Notes: generated by a model from the letters alone, not told the origin. A stretch of DNA of 64,000 nt from Prosthecobacter dejongeii (GCF_014203045.1 NZ_JACHIF010000007.1:62001-126000); one strand, 5' to 3'; shown: positions 25,543-34,756, counted from the first letter of the stretch. A program made the numbers and translations.

Positions 25543-25859
25543 CCGCTTGGAGGATCCATCCGGCAGCTGAACAAGAGTTGGAGAATGTGGTTGATCATTA
25601 CCTCGGCGTTGATGCCAAGCTGGCCTATTCATTCGACGAACACTATCGCCATTACCGAAATTAAATCTGTCAGAATCCCTTCATGTTCAATGTCCGCAGG
25701 AAGGACGTCCGGCGCGTTAATTTGACACCACGATTTGGGGAATACTACATCGCTTACATGGTCTGGAATGAAAAGGTGGTTATTCTTGCTGTCGCCCACG
25801 CCAAACGCCGTCCCTACTATTGGCGAAATCGCATTGTTGAAGGAAAGGATTTGTTGTAA
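25539..25859 (+). pseudogene. RelE/ParE-superfamily toxin with internal stop
   Basis: From ATG 25539 the frame runs 107 codons to TAA 25857-25859 but contains TAA at codon 42 (25662-25664). Before it is 'WRIHPAAEQELENVVDHYL'; after it 'FNVRRKDVRRVNL', 'YYIAYMVWNEKVVILAVAHAKRRPYYW', the conserved strands of a RelE/ParE toxin. Around the stop the +1 frame reads 'AITEIKSV', which fits the family helix better, so two compensating indels (about 25650 and 25672) are an alternative to one nonsense change. Either way an intact toxin is not made from this frame. Confidence 0.8.
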
Positions 25860-25895
25860 TCCAAGCTCAATAAGAACTGATTTATTTCGGCTTTA

Positions 25896-25910
25896 GTAGG
25901 GCAGGAGGCT
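25896..25910 (+). repeat. 15-bp dispersed repeat, copy 2
   Basis: GTAGGGCAGGAGGCT in the gap between the toxin relic and the prenyltransferase-like gene; identical to 14827-14841. Confidence 0.5.
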
Positions 25911-25918
25911 TTAACTGG

Positions 25919-26803
25919 CTACAAAGCCAGATGCCCGAGGGCGAGCAGGCCGTAGTAGGTGTACTCGGGGTCCAGGGTGTCGTCGGTCCAGTTGCCGTGG
26001 AAGCCGCCCTCGGCGCTCCAGAGGCTGTCCACAAAATCCAGACAAGGTTCGCGGACGCGTTCGATGGCGGCGTCATTACCGGAGAGCGCATGCAGGGCCA
26101 CAGCGGTGGAGAGGAGATCCGGGATCGGTGCCCCAGGGATAGCCAGGAAGCCGCCGCCAGGGAGGCATTGCCTGACGAGCCACTCGACGCTGGCTATGGG
26201 CGCAGGCATTTGCAGATGCCGGTAAAGGGAAAGCATGGCCGAGGTGGCCGTGGTGGAACCGAGGCGAATGCCGGGCTCATTGGACCACGCGCCGTCGGGC
26301 GTCTCCAGGCTGTCCATGCACAGCGCGATGTTCATCGCATCTGGTGGCAGCAGGCCGAGATCCTGATAAGCACCCCAGGCGATGAGGCAGCCGTAGGCAC
26401 TGCCATTCTTTCGGTTAGGGGCCTGGTGATAACCGCCATCCGGCGTGCGGTATTTTTCAATGCGCGCTGCCAGCGAAGTGCGTGCGGCTTCCGGTAAATC
26501 ATCCATACCGATCGTGGCCCAGCAGCGGGCTAGGCAGCAGAGGTGCACGAAGTCATGCCCCTCGCCATCACCATGCTTGCCTAACCATGAGCGTGTCAAT
26601 TCGATGGGCAGCTTTTCTTGGAGAGCCAGCACCCCTTCCAGGCCAAAAACGGTGTAATAGAGATCCGGCTTGCCATCGCGGTCCATCACACCGCCTTCAG
26701 GATGAAAGCGAGAGCGGAGAAACTGTGCGACGAGTTCCGTGGAATCCCCCAAGAGCTTTGGAGCCACACGAGCTACCTGGAGCATTTCTAGCCGGAAAGA
26801 CAT
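25919..26803 (-). CDS. Prenyltransferase/squalene-cyclase repeat protein
   Basis: ATG 26803 (MSFRLEMLQVAR) gives 294 residues; the longer ATG at 26851 would overlap the upstream gene. The protein is a run of alpha-alpha repeats with the hallmark 'GGF/GGY' turns: 'RTPDGGYHQAPN', 'ETPDGAWSNEPG', 'CLPGGGFLAIPG', 'WSAEGGFHGNW', as in protein geranylgeranyltransferase beta subunits and terpene cyclases. No signal peptide. The zinc ligands of true prenyltransferases and the DxDD motif of cyclases are not evident, so catalytic activity is uncertain. It sits 10 bp downstream of the regucalcin-like gene, surely one operon. Confidence 0.75.
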   Translation of the reverse strand: MSFRLEMLQVARVAPKLLGDSTELVAQFLRSRFHPEGGVMDRDGKPDLYYTVFGLEGVLALQEKLPIELTRSWLGKHGDGEGHDFVHLCCLARCWATIGMDDLPEAARTSLAARIEKYRTPDGGYHQAPNRKNGSAYGCLIAWGAYQDLGLLPPDAMNIALCMDSLETPDGAWSNEPGIRLGSTTATSAMLSLYRHLQMPAPIASVEWLVRQCLPGGGFLAIPGAPIPDLLSTAVALHALSGNDAAIERVREPCLDFVDSLWSAEGGFHGNWTDDTLDPEYTYYGLLALGHLAL

Positions 26804-26813
26804 AAGTGTGTAA

Positions 26814-27665
26814 TTATCCGGCAAAGGCCACGCTCGGCACACCCTGGGCACCTGGACGGCAGATGAAAAGGCGGCCTGCTGCTGCTTCTTTAAGGTCTCC
26901 CTTTACCCCGGTCGTGACATAAAGATCCCGCAGATCCGGTCCACCAAAAGCGCAAGCGGTGGTTTCCACGCAAGGGAAGTCCACTTGTTGTACAACCGCC
27001 TGGGTCTTGGGGTCAAAACACACGACTTTGCCACCGTGACAGAAGGCAATCCAAAGACGGTCCTCACTGTCAATCGTCATGCCGTCTGGGCTGCTGGAAT
27101 CAGCACTGGTATCCCAGATGACACGCTCGTTGCTGATGGCAGAGGTGCTTCTATCGAAGTCAAACGCGCGGATCTTTTTGCTCGGTGTATCAATGTAAAA
27201 CATGGTTGTACCGTCGCGGCTCCAGACGATGCCGTTGGAGTTTGTCACCGGGCCAAATTTCTTTTCCACCGTGAGGTCCGTGTGCAGGCAGTAAAGGGAG
27301 GCTTCCTGGCGCTTCTTCAGATTGATGGTGCCTGCCCAGAGACGGCCTTGTGGATCGCACTTGCCATCGTTGAAGCGGTTGTCGGCGAGTTCAGGTTCAG
27401 GGTCGGCAATCGGTGTGCTGATGCCTGTCTCTTCATCCAGGAAGAAGAAGCCTTGGTCGCCAGCCCACACAAGCCCGCCCTGCTCACGCGCCACCACGGT
27501 GCCGACACGCTGGCCCACATCCCAGATCTTTTCTTCACCTGTCACCGGATTGAAAGCGATGATCTTGTGCGTCTCGATGTCCACATAGAGCAGACGGTTC
27601 TTGTCCCACAGCGGGCCCTCGCCCCAGACAGATGTGTATGCGCCAACGATTTCAGGTATGATCAT
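26814..27665 (-). CDS. SMP-30/regucalcin-like lactonase
   Basis: A 283-residue six-bladed propeller of the SMP-30/gluconolactonase/LRE family. Landmarks are 'EGPLWD' (metal-binding Glu near residue 16), 'NRFNDGKCDPQGRLWAGT' (Asn/Asp ligands), 'NSNGIVWS', and 'SSPDGMTIDSEDRLWIA'. These metal-dependent enzymes open sugar lactones such as gluconolactone. It is cytosolic (no signal peptide) and stands first in a two-gene unit with the prenyltransferase-like protein. Confidence 0.9.
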   Translation of the reverse strand: MIIPEIVGAYTSVWGEGPLWDKNRLLYVDIETHKIIAFNPVTGEEKIWDVGQRVGTVVAREQGGLVWAGDQGFFFLDEETGISTPIADPEPELADNRFNDGKCDPQGRLWAGTINLKKRQEASLYCLHTDLTVEKKFGPVTNSNGIVWSRDGTTMFYIDTPSKKIRAFDFDRSTSAISNERVIWDTSADSSSPDGMTIDSEDRLWIAFCHGGKVVCFDPKTQAVVQQVDFPCVETTACAFGGPDLRDLYVTTGVKGDLKEAAAGRLFICRPGAQGVPSVAFAG

Positions 27666-27707
27666 GGAGCCGAGGAGATAGCGAGGGGGCAGGGGAGGTC
27701 AAGGGAA

Positions 27708-27755
27708 GGTCAACGGGTCAACGGGTCAACGGGTCAACGGGTCAACGGGTCAAGG
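27708..27755. repeat. 8-bp tandem repeat GGTCAACG x5 plus one imperfect copy
   Basis: Five perfect head-to-tail copies of GGTCAACG (27708-27747) and a sixth GGTCAAGG, upstream of the regucalcin-like gene. The array lies 40-90 bp from its start, so a copy-number change could affect expression. Confidence 0.95.
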
Positions 27756-27829
27756 CGCGATTTGTGACCAGGGTTTTAAACTTCCTCTTTGACATTCTTG
27801 ACTATTGACTGCCTTGCCCTGCTCCCACC

Positions 27830-30229
27830 TCACCTCAGATAGATGAACTCATTCGCCATCATGAGCGACTGGCAGAGCAATTCCCACACGCGGATTTGCC
27901 GCTGGTCATGGTCGTTGATGCTGGAGGCGAGCATTGCATCTGCTGCGGTGAGGAAGTCCTGGGCCTGGGCCAGATCTGTGAAGTTCATTTCACGCGCGTA
28001 AGCGAGACGGATGGCCTGGGCGAGGCGCTGTTCCACTGTGGGGCCTTCTTTCGTCACGCGCTGGGCCAAGGCACGAGCGCTTTGTTCCGCGATGGGGCTA
28101 TTCATCATCAGCAGTGCCTGTGGCGACACGACGGTGCTGTTGCGCTGGCCTGTGGAAACGGTGGGATCTGGGTAGTCGAATTGCTGGAAAAGATCGTAGA
28201 GATTGTTGCGGATGATCGGTAAATATAAGGCGCGGCGCTTGCTGTCGTACTTCGTTGCATCCTTGGAGGTGTGGTTGAAGACGAACTGGCGATTTCGCAG
28301 CGGCACGGTCTTGCCGCCCATGCTCAGATCCAATTCACCCGACACGCTCAGCAGGGCATCGCGAATTTCTTCGGCCTGGAGACGGCGAATGGGAAAATGA
28401 TGGAGAAGTCGGTTTTCAGGATCTACTTCCTGACTTGGCGCACTGGCTTGCTGATAAACAGCACTGGTTAGGATGAGGCGATGAAGGTCCTTCAAACTCC
28501 ATCCATTCTGGGGCAACCATGTGGCGAGCCAATCGAGAAGTTCAGGATGGGTGGGGGCATCACCCAAGAGGCCAAAGTTGTCAGGCGTGCGGGCTAGGCC
28601 ATGACCGAAGTGCCAGGTCCAGACTCGGTTCACAATGACTCGAGCTGTGAGCGGATGTTCAGGCTTAGCTAGCCACTGTGCCAGTTCCAGGCGACCACTT
28701 TTTTCTTTGGGAAAACTAGCCTTTGGCTCTAGGCTAGCCTGCATGACTTTAGGAAAGCCTCGTTCTATAGGTTTACCTAGCGTGAGGTGGCTCCCACGGA
28801 TGTGAATAGGAACAGTGGTCTTGATTTTGGAGTCGTCCTTGACCCCAACCACCGTGGGAAGATCGGGCAGATTTTTCTCCACTTCTTCCACAGCGGTCAT
28901 GACTGCTTCCACCTTGGCCTTGGCTTCCTGTGTGGGTGTTTTTTTTGCTGCAGCCACGGCCAGAGAAAGTTCCTTCTTTTTGTTAGCCAGGGCACGTTCG
29001 GCAGACTTCACGTACGCAAATTCGTCCAGGCCACCAATGGGGGTCTCGTGCCAATAAGAGATAGCTCCGTTCATCTCTTCAGTGAAGGAGCGGGTACTCT
29101 TGAAGATGGCCGCGAGGGCGTAGTAATCCTCGTGGGAGATGGGATCGAACTTGTGATCATGGCACCGCACACAGCCCAAGGTCATTCCAAGAAAAGCTCG
29201 CCCGGTGGTTTCGATCTGCTCATCCACCACGTCCATGATCAGCTTTTCCTTGTCAGCCTCGGCCAGAACTTTGGCCCCTAGATTGAGGAAGGCGGTGGCG
29301 GTGGCCTGTTCATGGCGATCTGCCAAGGTTTTAGCGGGCAGGAGATCTCCAGCAATCTGTTCGATCAGAAAGCGATCAAAGGGTTTGTCTGCGTTGAAGC
29401 TGCGCACCACATAGTCGCGGTAACGCCAGGCCGTGCCGAGGGCGATGTTTTCATCGAGGCCGTTAGAGTCGGCATAACGGGCCACATCCAGCCAGTGCCT
29501 TCCCCATTTTTCTCCGTAGTGCGGACTGGATAATAGACGATCTATGAGGGCGCGGATGGCTGTGTCACGATTTAGTGCCACGGCCTTTTTAAATTCGGTC
29601 ACTTCGCCAGGTGTTGGCGGCAGACCGATGAGGTCGTAGCTCATGCGGCGGATCAGCGTCACGGCATCCGCTGGTGGTGAGAGATGTAGATTCTTCTCGG
29701 TGAGTTTTGCTTTGATGAAGGAGTCCACCGGATGACCCTGAATTGTAGCAGGGGTTATCTTGGCGATGGGGCGGAAAGCCCAGTGCAGGCGGCCTTTTTC
29801 CAAGTCGATCTTTCGGGGCCTCTGAGCCACCACCTGAGTTCGGGGATCTGGTGCACCGCGCTGCACCCATTCTTCCAGTACTTTGATTTCGGCTGACGGC
29901 AGCGCGCTCTTCGGCGGCATCTGCATATCACGATTTTTGTAACGGATGGCCTCGATGATCAGGCTTTTGTCCGGATGACCTGCGACTAGGCCTGGGCCAT
30001 TGTCACCGCCTTGTAGCAGGGCCGCCTTTGAGTCCATGGCCAGACTGCCTTTGGTTTTGCCACTTTCTGTGGAGTGGCATTCATAGCAGCGTTCAATGAG
30101 AATGGGGCGGACTTTCTGTTCAAAAAAGTCCAGATCAGCGGCCGTCGGCTCATTGGCCGACAGCACTCCCAGAGGCAAACCTGCCAGGAGTGCCGCGAAC
30201 AAGCGGGATGCAGAGGCGATGTAATGCAT
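27830..30229 (-). CDS. Secreted DUF1549/DUF1553 protein with PSCyt1 heme domain
   Basis: ATG 30229 (MHYIASASRLFAALLAGLP) gives 799 residues with a signal peptide; an ATG 24 bp upstream is also possible. A PSCyt1 domain follows, with the heme site CYECH and a distal 'DMQMPPKSALP'. Then come DUF1549 (about 150-360, 'PTPGEVTEF', 'WARHWLD'-like 'WGRHWLDVARYADS', 'MTLGCVRCHDHKFDP', a second heme-like site) and DUF1553 (about 500-790, 'ARVIVNRVWTWHFGHGLARTPDNFG', 'RLLHHFPIRRLQAEEIRDALL'). This architecture is a signature of Planctomycetes and Verrucomicrobia; the reaction is unknown. It is usually paired with a DUF1501 gene, which is not beside it here. Confidence 0.9.
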   Translation of the reverse strand: MHYIASASRLFAALLAGLPLGVLSANEPTAADLDFFEQKVRPILIERCYECHSTESGKTKGSLAMDSKAALLQGGDNGPGLVAGHPDKSLIIEAIRYKNRDMQMPPKSALPSAEIKVLEEWVQRGAPDPRTQVVAQRPRKIDLEKGRLHWAFRPIAKITPATIQGHPVDSFIKAKLTEKNLHLSPPADAVTLIRRMSYDLIGLPPTPGEVTEFKKAVALNRDTAIRALIDRLLSSPHYGEKWGRHWLDVARYADSNGLDENIALGTAWRYRDYVVRSFNADKPFDRFLIEQIAGDLLPAKTLADRHEQATATAFLNLGAKVLAEADKEKLIMDVVDEQIETTGRAFLGMTLGCVRCHDHKFDPISHEDYYALAAIFKSTRSFTEEMNGAISYWHETPIGGLDEFAYVKSAERALANKKKELSLAVAAAKKTPTQEAKAKVEAVMTAVEEVEKNLPDLPTVVGVKDDSKIKTTVPIHIRGSHLTLGKPIERGFPKVMQASLEPKASFPKEKSGRLELAQWLAKPEHPLTARVIVNRVWTWHFGHGLARTPDNFGLLGDAPTHPELLDWLATWLPQNGWSLKDLHRLILTSAVYQQASAPSQEVDPENRLLHHFPIRRLQAEEIRDALLSVSGELDLSMGGKTVPLRNRQFVFNHTSKDATKYDSKRRALYLPIIRNNLYDLFQQFDYPDPTVSTGQRNSTVVSPQALLMMNSPIAEQSARALAQRVTKEGPTVEQRLAQAIRLAYAREMNFTDLAQAQDFLTAADAMLASSINDHDQRQIRVWELLCQSLMMANEFIYLR

Positions 30230-30283
30230 GAGGTGTCGTAAAAAGCTACGCACCCTTTCCCCCGCTTCTTGCGTGCCAGGACT

Positions 30284-30802
30284 TTAGCGGTCTTTCAGCC
30301 GGGTGAAGACTTTAGCATCGCCAAACAGCTTATCCCATGCCGGAGATTTCTCCAAAAGCGCCTTTTGAGTCGCGGCTGCGCTGGCAGTATGACCGCCTTC
30401 CGTGTTTAAAGGGCGGATGGATAATTGACCATCTCCAGTCTTTTCCACGAGCAGAAGCGTGTAATGAGGCGTGTCGTTTTTCGGCAAGCCATCTTCGAAG
30501 GTAGCCGCCAACCGTACCTGCCAGATGTCCTTACCACCGACCTTTAATGGCCTCACTTCAAAGTAGCTACTTCCTTTAGCGCCAACGGGATAGTTCAACA
30601 TGAAGGCGTCCGCGCCGACCGGTGCTAATACCGCAAATTCGCGTCCTCGGGCATCCCCCGTTTCATCTTCAGTCATCCATACTCCAGCGACTTCAGGGTC
30701 CGTGGCAACGAACCCTCCCGTGAAAATGGGTTCTTTAAAAAGACATGAAGAAAGGCTGATGACAAGGGCTACAGCAGCGAGGGCATGGAGAATGTGTTTC
30801 AT
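30284..30802 (-). CDS. Lipoprotein of unknown function
   Basis: ATG 30802 (MKHILHALAAVALVISLSSC) gives 172 residues with a clean lipobox 'LSSC', so it is lipidated by Lgt/LspA. The mature part is a soluble beta-rich region ('GVWMTEDETGDARG', 'YTLLLVEK') with a helical end. I do not recognise a family. Upstream of the DUF1549/1553 gene on the same strand with a 54-bp gap. Confidence 0.75.
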   Translation of the reverse strand: MKHILHALAAVALVISLSSCLFKEPIFTGGFVATDPEVAGVWMTEDETGDARGREFAVLAPVGADAFMLNYPVGAKGSSYFEVRPLKVGGKDIWQVRLAATFEDGLPKNDTPHYTLLLVEKTGDGQLSIRPLNTEGGHTASAAATQKALLEKSPAWDKLFGDAKVFTRLKDR

Positions 30803-31055
30803 GGGAGAGGGAGCCCGAGCAGGGCCTGTTTGTGGAGACTCCGTTCGCCCCAAGAGTATTCAAAAGTTTCAGTTTTGAGCACAAACGGGCACGTGCATTT
30901 AGCAAGGTTTCTGAACCCATTTTTCATGCAGAATGCTTTGTTAGGGCCCCTAGCAACGAAGTCTTCCCTGGTAAACGGCACTTGGCACAGTGTTTGCCCT
31001 GAGTTGTTGCCTGTGGTGAATCACCACCCCCCTCAAAACTAACCTGAATACACTC

Positions 31056-31358
31056 ATGAAACGCATCCTCTTCAGTCTTATCGCAGCTTCATCGCTTGTG
31101 TCCTGCGCGACCGGCCCCAATGCCCAAACGGGCACCGTGGTGGGCGCGCTCGGTGGCGCAGCCGCTGGTGGCATCATTGGCAATCAGAGCGGTCGTGGTC
31201 TAGAAGGTGCCGCTATCGGGGCTGGCCTGGGTGCCCTGGCTGGCAATGCGATCGGCAACTCTCAAGATCAGCGCAACTATGAGCGCGCCCGTTATTATCA
31301 CAACGGTCGTTACTATCACAACCGTGGTTATCGCAACAGCCGCTACTACTATTATTGA
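31056..31358 (+). CDS. Glycine-zipper lipoprotein
   Basis: A 100-residue protein: signal peptide and lipobox 'SLVSC' (Cys17), then a glycine-zipper pair of short helices ('GTVVGALGGAAAGGIIGNQSG' and 'GAAIGAGLGALAGNAIG') of the YMGG/SlyB/OmpA-like type. It ends in a Tyr/Arg/Asn-rich tail ('RYYHNGRYYHNRGYRNS'). Such small lipoproteins sit in the outer membrane and are often stress-induced. The tail is unusual in composition. It converges on the antiporter gene with a 10-bp gap. Confidence 0.85.
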   Translation: MKRILFSLIAASSLVSCATGPNAQTGTVVGALGGAAAGGIIGNQSGRGLEGAAIGAGLGALAGNAIGNSQDQRNYERARYYHNGRYYHNRGYRNSRYYYY

Positions 31359-31368
31359 TCCTGACGAG

Positions 31369-33060
31369 CTAGAGAACACGGCCCTGCTCCACAACGGCGC
31401 GGGCTGCTTCGATTTCGTCATTGATCACCACAGTGGCCCCGAAACGCTTCAACCTTTCAACATCTGAAGCAAAGCGTGCTCTCGCGAGCACCGGAATATC
31501 TTTCCGGTGCTCGCGGATCAGGGACAAAGCCTCTAATGTTAAAGTGGCATCTGGGAATGTGAATGCGACCAATCGCGCATGGGCTAAACGAGTCAGCTCC
31601 CAAGTTTCCGCATGGGCAGCATCGGCAAAAAGTACGGCCTGACCTTGGCGTTTCAGTTGCCGTACCGTTTCTGCATTTAACTCAACCACCAATGTTTCTA
31701 CACCCTCGTCGTGGAGAGATTTATTGAGTTGCTGGCCCACTGGACCAAAACCACAAATGATGGCGTGGTTGTGCATAATACTCATTTTTTGGCGCATGGG
31801 AGCGGACTCTGGCAGCGCAGGTTTCTTCTTCCCCCACCCCAGTTTTTCTAATTTTGCGCCCACGGGCCCACCAGCACGCATGAGGGCAGGTAGCAGCCCC
31901 ATACTGAGGGCGGCACTGGCGATAAACGTCTGCTGTAGGCCTGCATCCCAAAGGCCTGCTCCACCCGCCTTTTGCAAAAGAACCAAAGAGAATTCACCTG
32001 CGCTGCATAAGCCAATGCCTGCCATGAGAGCCTGCCGATGTACGAGCCCAAGTTTGCGGGCGATAAGCGTGATGAGCCCAGCCTTAGCTACCATCATCAT
32101 CACGGTCAAGGCCAATATAGGCTTCCAGTAAACGGCCGCGACGTGCAGATCAATCATGAGTCCAACCGACACGAAAAAGAGTGTCAAGAAGAGGTCTTTA
32201 ATTGGCATGATGTCAGCCAGGATGCGGTGTTTAAAAATAGATTCACTGACGGCCAGCCCCGCCACAAATGCGCCCAATGCCAGACCGAGCTGTAACAGGC
32301 CGCCGATGAAGGCCAAGCCAATGCAGGAGCCAATAACACTGAGGGTGAAAAGCTCGCGGTTGCGGGTGCGAGTCACTGCGTTCAGCAGGGCCGGAATGAC
32401 CCATCGTGCAGCTACACCCGCCAGCAGGACAAACAATCCACCACGCCCCAAAAGAGAAGCAACGCGCTGCCACACACTTTCTTCGGCGGATCCTTCATGA
32501 AGCAAAAGGGGAAGGATTAGAAAGAAGACGATGATGAAAAGGTCCTGAAAAATGGCTACTGCGAGTGCCATGCGCGCTCCTGTGCTGGATTCTAATCCTA
32601 GGTCTTGAAAGCTTTTGAGACTGACTGCCGTTGAGCTCATGGCAAGAGCAACGGCCAACAAAACGGAGCCCGTGATTGAGATCCCTCCTACCCATGCGGC
32701 CAATCCGCCTAGAGTGCCACAGAGTGCCATCTGCCAACCACCGCCTACAAAGGCAAGCCGTCGGACATAGCGCAGATCGCTGAGGGAAAACTCCATGCCG
32801 AGTGTGAACATCAGCAGCATGACACCGAACTCAGACATTTGGGCAATGCGTGCCTCGGATTCCCCACCGCCTAATAGATCCAGCACCCCGCTATTCGCCA
32901 CAATGACCCCGCAGATGAAGTAGCCTGCTAAAAGAGATTGTTGCAGCCTCAAAAGCAACAGAGATACCACGACGACAGTCGTGAGCATGACTGCCAGAAG
33001 CGTAAAGAGTGGCGGCAGACCCTCGGCAGCAGCGAGCAGGGGAGACAGGCGGGGGAGCAT
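31369..33060 (-). CDS. Kef-type K+/H+ antiporter with TrkA-N domain
   Basis: ATG 33060 (MLPRLSPLLAAAEGL) gives 563 residues; the longer reading adds 46 soluble residues and is not needed. Residues about 15-410 form 11-13 membrane helices of the CPA2 family, with 'AMSSTAVSLKSFQDLGL' and 'AGLAVSES' conserved blocks and 'SAGEFSLVL'. From about 430 a Rossmann RCK/TrkA-N domain starts 'HAIICGFGPVGQQL' and binds NAD(H) or a nucleotide that gates transport. Members exchange K+ or Na+ for H+ in the inner membrane, often against electrophile or pH stress. No KefF/G partner is seen. Confidence 0.9.
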   Translation of the reverse strand: MLPRLSPLLAAAEGLPPLFTLLAVMLTTVVVVSLLLLRLQQSLLAGYFICGVIVANSGVLDLLGGGESEARIAQMSEFGVMLLMFTLGMEFSLSDLRYVRRLAFVGGGWQMALCGTLGGLAAWVGGISITGSVLLAVALAMSSTAVSLKSFQDLGLESSTGARMALAVAIFQDLFIIVFFLILPLLLHEGSAEESVWQRVASLLGRGGLFVLLAGVAARWVIPALLNAVTRTRNRELFTLSVIGSCIGLAFIGGLLQLGLALGAFVAGLAVSESIFKHRILADIMPIKDLFLTLFFVSVGLMIDLHVAAVYWKPILALTVMMMVAKAGLITLIARKLGLVHRQALMAGIGLCSAGEFSLVLLQKAGGAGLWDAGLQQTFIASAALSMGLLPALMRAGGPVGAKLEKLGWGKKKPALPESAPMRQKMSIMHNHAIICGFGPVGQQLNKSLHDEGVETLVVELNAETVRQLKRQGQAVLFADAAHAETWELTRLAHARLVAFTFPDATLTLEALSLIREHRKDIPVLARARFASDVERLKRFGATVVINDEIEAARAVVEQGRVL

Positions 33061-33140
33061 ACCCTTGTCATGGACAGGGCAAAGGCTCGGCTCAAGTAGG
33101 AATCTGTGCCTTGCAAATATTCCTGACCAAAAGCCTCTGT

Positions 33141-33938
33141 TTACTGAGTGGCGAACTTCGTCAGCAAACCGCGTTTGCGAGTGAGTTGGAGGATCCACAA
33201 GAAGAGTCCGCCTGCGGCCGAAAGGTAGATGATGTTCAGCACAAAAGCCTGGGTGAGCAGTGTGAGATTCATCGTGCCAGTCCGCATCACTTCGCGCATG
33301 CCTTCAAAGATATAAGTCGCTGGGAAGGCCCAAGCGATGGGCTGAGACCAGGATGGCATGTCAGAGACTGGGTAAAAGACGGCTACGGCTGGCTGGATAA
33401 AAAAGGGAACTGCCCAGGCTAGAGATTCAGCGGCCTGTCCCCAGCGCAGGATCAGCGCTGTGGAGATCATACCCAGGGACCAGCCAAAGAGCATCAAATT
33501 GAGGAAAAACGGCACCAGCCACCACTCCAGAACGAAGACGTTAAAGGAGTAACCAAACCAGGCGATCAGGCCCAGGACGACCCCCGTAACCATGATGCGC
33601 AGCACGCCCACAGCAAAGGTGGCACCCAGGTATTCGCTCGTGCGGACCGGGGCGACAAAGACGTTGAGCAGGTTGCGCGTCCAGACGTCTTCCAGGAAGG
33701 AAATGGCCACGCCTTGCTGAGCACGGAACATGATGTCCCAGAGGATCATCGCCCCCAGCAGGAAGAGGATGTAGTTGCCGAATTCGTGGGTGGTGTTGCG
33801 CTGCAAAAACAACGTCAGGTTTCCCCATACCAACAGGTCCACCACGGGCCAAAACACCATTTCCACCAGGCGGACCGGGTTTCTCGTGTAGAGAAAGATG
33901 TAGCGGAGCACTAAGGCCCAAATGACGCGCAAATTCAT
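33141..33938 (-). CDS. ABC-2 type exporter permease
   Basis: A 265-residue membrane protein with six hydrophobic helices and the ABC-2 signature region 'YPVSDMPSWSQPIAWAFPATYIFEGMREV' (split here, residues about 200-228), as in NodJ/CcmB-like permeases. It follows the ATPase gene by 62 bp on the same strand, so both subunits of one exporter are encoded together. The substrate (polysaccharide, lipid or drug) cannot be told. Confidence 0.88.
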   Translation of the reverse strand: MNLRVIWALVLRYIFLYTRNPVRLVEMVFWPVVDLLVWGNLTLFLQRNTTHEFGNYILFLLGAMILWDIMFRAQQGVAISFLEDVWTRNLLNVFVAPVRTSEYLGATFAVGVLRIMVTGVVLGLIAWFGYSFNVFVLEWWLVPFFLNLMLFGWSLGMISTALILRWGQAAESLAWAVPFFIQPAVAVFYPVSDMPSWSQPIAWAFPATYIFEGMREVMRTGTMNLTLLTQAFVLNIIYLSAAGGLFLWILQLTRKRGLLTKFATQ

Positions 33939-34000
33939 AATCCTGTTAATCTCGAAATCTTGTTAATCCTTGTCGTTAAAACAGCCTCGCTGACTCAGCC

Positions 34001-34756
34001 TCAGGCCTCAAGGTCTCCGCTGCGGGCAATTTTGATGAACACGTCCTCTAGGGAGTTTTCAGAGAACTTTTTCACGATCTGGTCCGGCGTCCCTTCCGCT
34101 ACGATCTTGCCTTTGTGCAGGAATATCACGCGGTCGCAGACTTCCTCGATGTCCTTCATATTGTGGCTGGTGTAGAGGATGCCGATGTTACGCTCGCTCT
34201 GCACCCGGCGCACGACTTTGCGCACCTTGTCGGCGATGTCAGGGTCCAAGCTGGCGGTGGGCTCGTCCAGCATGAGGAGTTCCGGGTCATTAAGAAACGC
34301 TTTGCAAAGGTTTACTCGGGTGGATTCTCCGGCAGAAAGCTGGCCCGTCACTCGGTCACGCAGGTGAGCCACTTCCAGCAACTCTAACAATTCAGCGATC
34401 TTCTTTTTCGGCTTGGGCACCCCGTAAATCTGGGCAAAAACCGTCAGATTTTGCCATACTTTTAAGTTTCCTGGCAGGCTCACGTAAGCAGAGGAAAAGT
34501 TGGTTTTTTTCAGGATCTCGATGCGATGGGCCTCCAGTGTTTTGCCAAAGGCAAAAAGGTCACCGGACGTCGGTAGGGTGAGACCCAGCATGCAATTCAT
34601 GGCGGTGGTCTTGCCCGCACCATTGGCACCTAGAAGTCCCAGGATTTCCCCCCGACGTAGCTTGAAGGAAAAACGATCCAGCGCCTTCACTCCTTCAAAT
34701 TCTCGGGTGAGTTCACGGGCTTCCAAAATGACTTCGCGCGAGTCGGTGTCTGACAT
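34001..34756 (-). CDS. ABC transporter ATP-binding subunit
   Basis: A 251-residue ATPase. Walker A 'GANGAGKTT' (43-51), Q-loop region, signature 'QLSAGESTRV' (LSAGE in place of the usual LSGGQ), Walker B 'LLMLDEPTASLDPD', and the switch His in 'YTSHNM' are all visible. It pairs with the ABC-2 permease just downstream and drives export. The gene is divergent from the cellulose-synthase-like gene; there is no proof they share a substrate. Confidence 0.93.
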   Translation of the reverse strand: MSDTDSREVILEARELTREFEGVKALDRFSFKLRRGEILGLLGANGAGKTTAMNCMLGLTLPTSGDLFAFGKTLEAHRIEILKKTNFSSAYVSLPGNLKVWQNLTVFAQIYGVPKPKKKIAELLELLEVAHLRDRVTGQLSAGESTRVNLCKAFLNDPELLMLDEPTASLDPDIADKVRKVVRRVQSERNIGILYTSHNMKDIEEVCDRVIFLHKGKIVAEGTPDQIVKKFSENSLEDVFIKIARSGDLEA

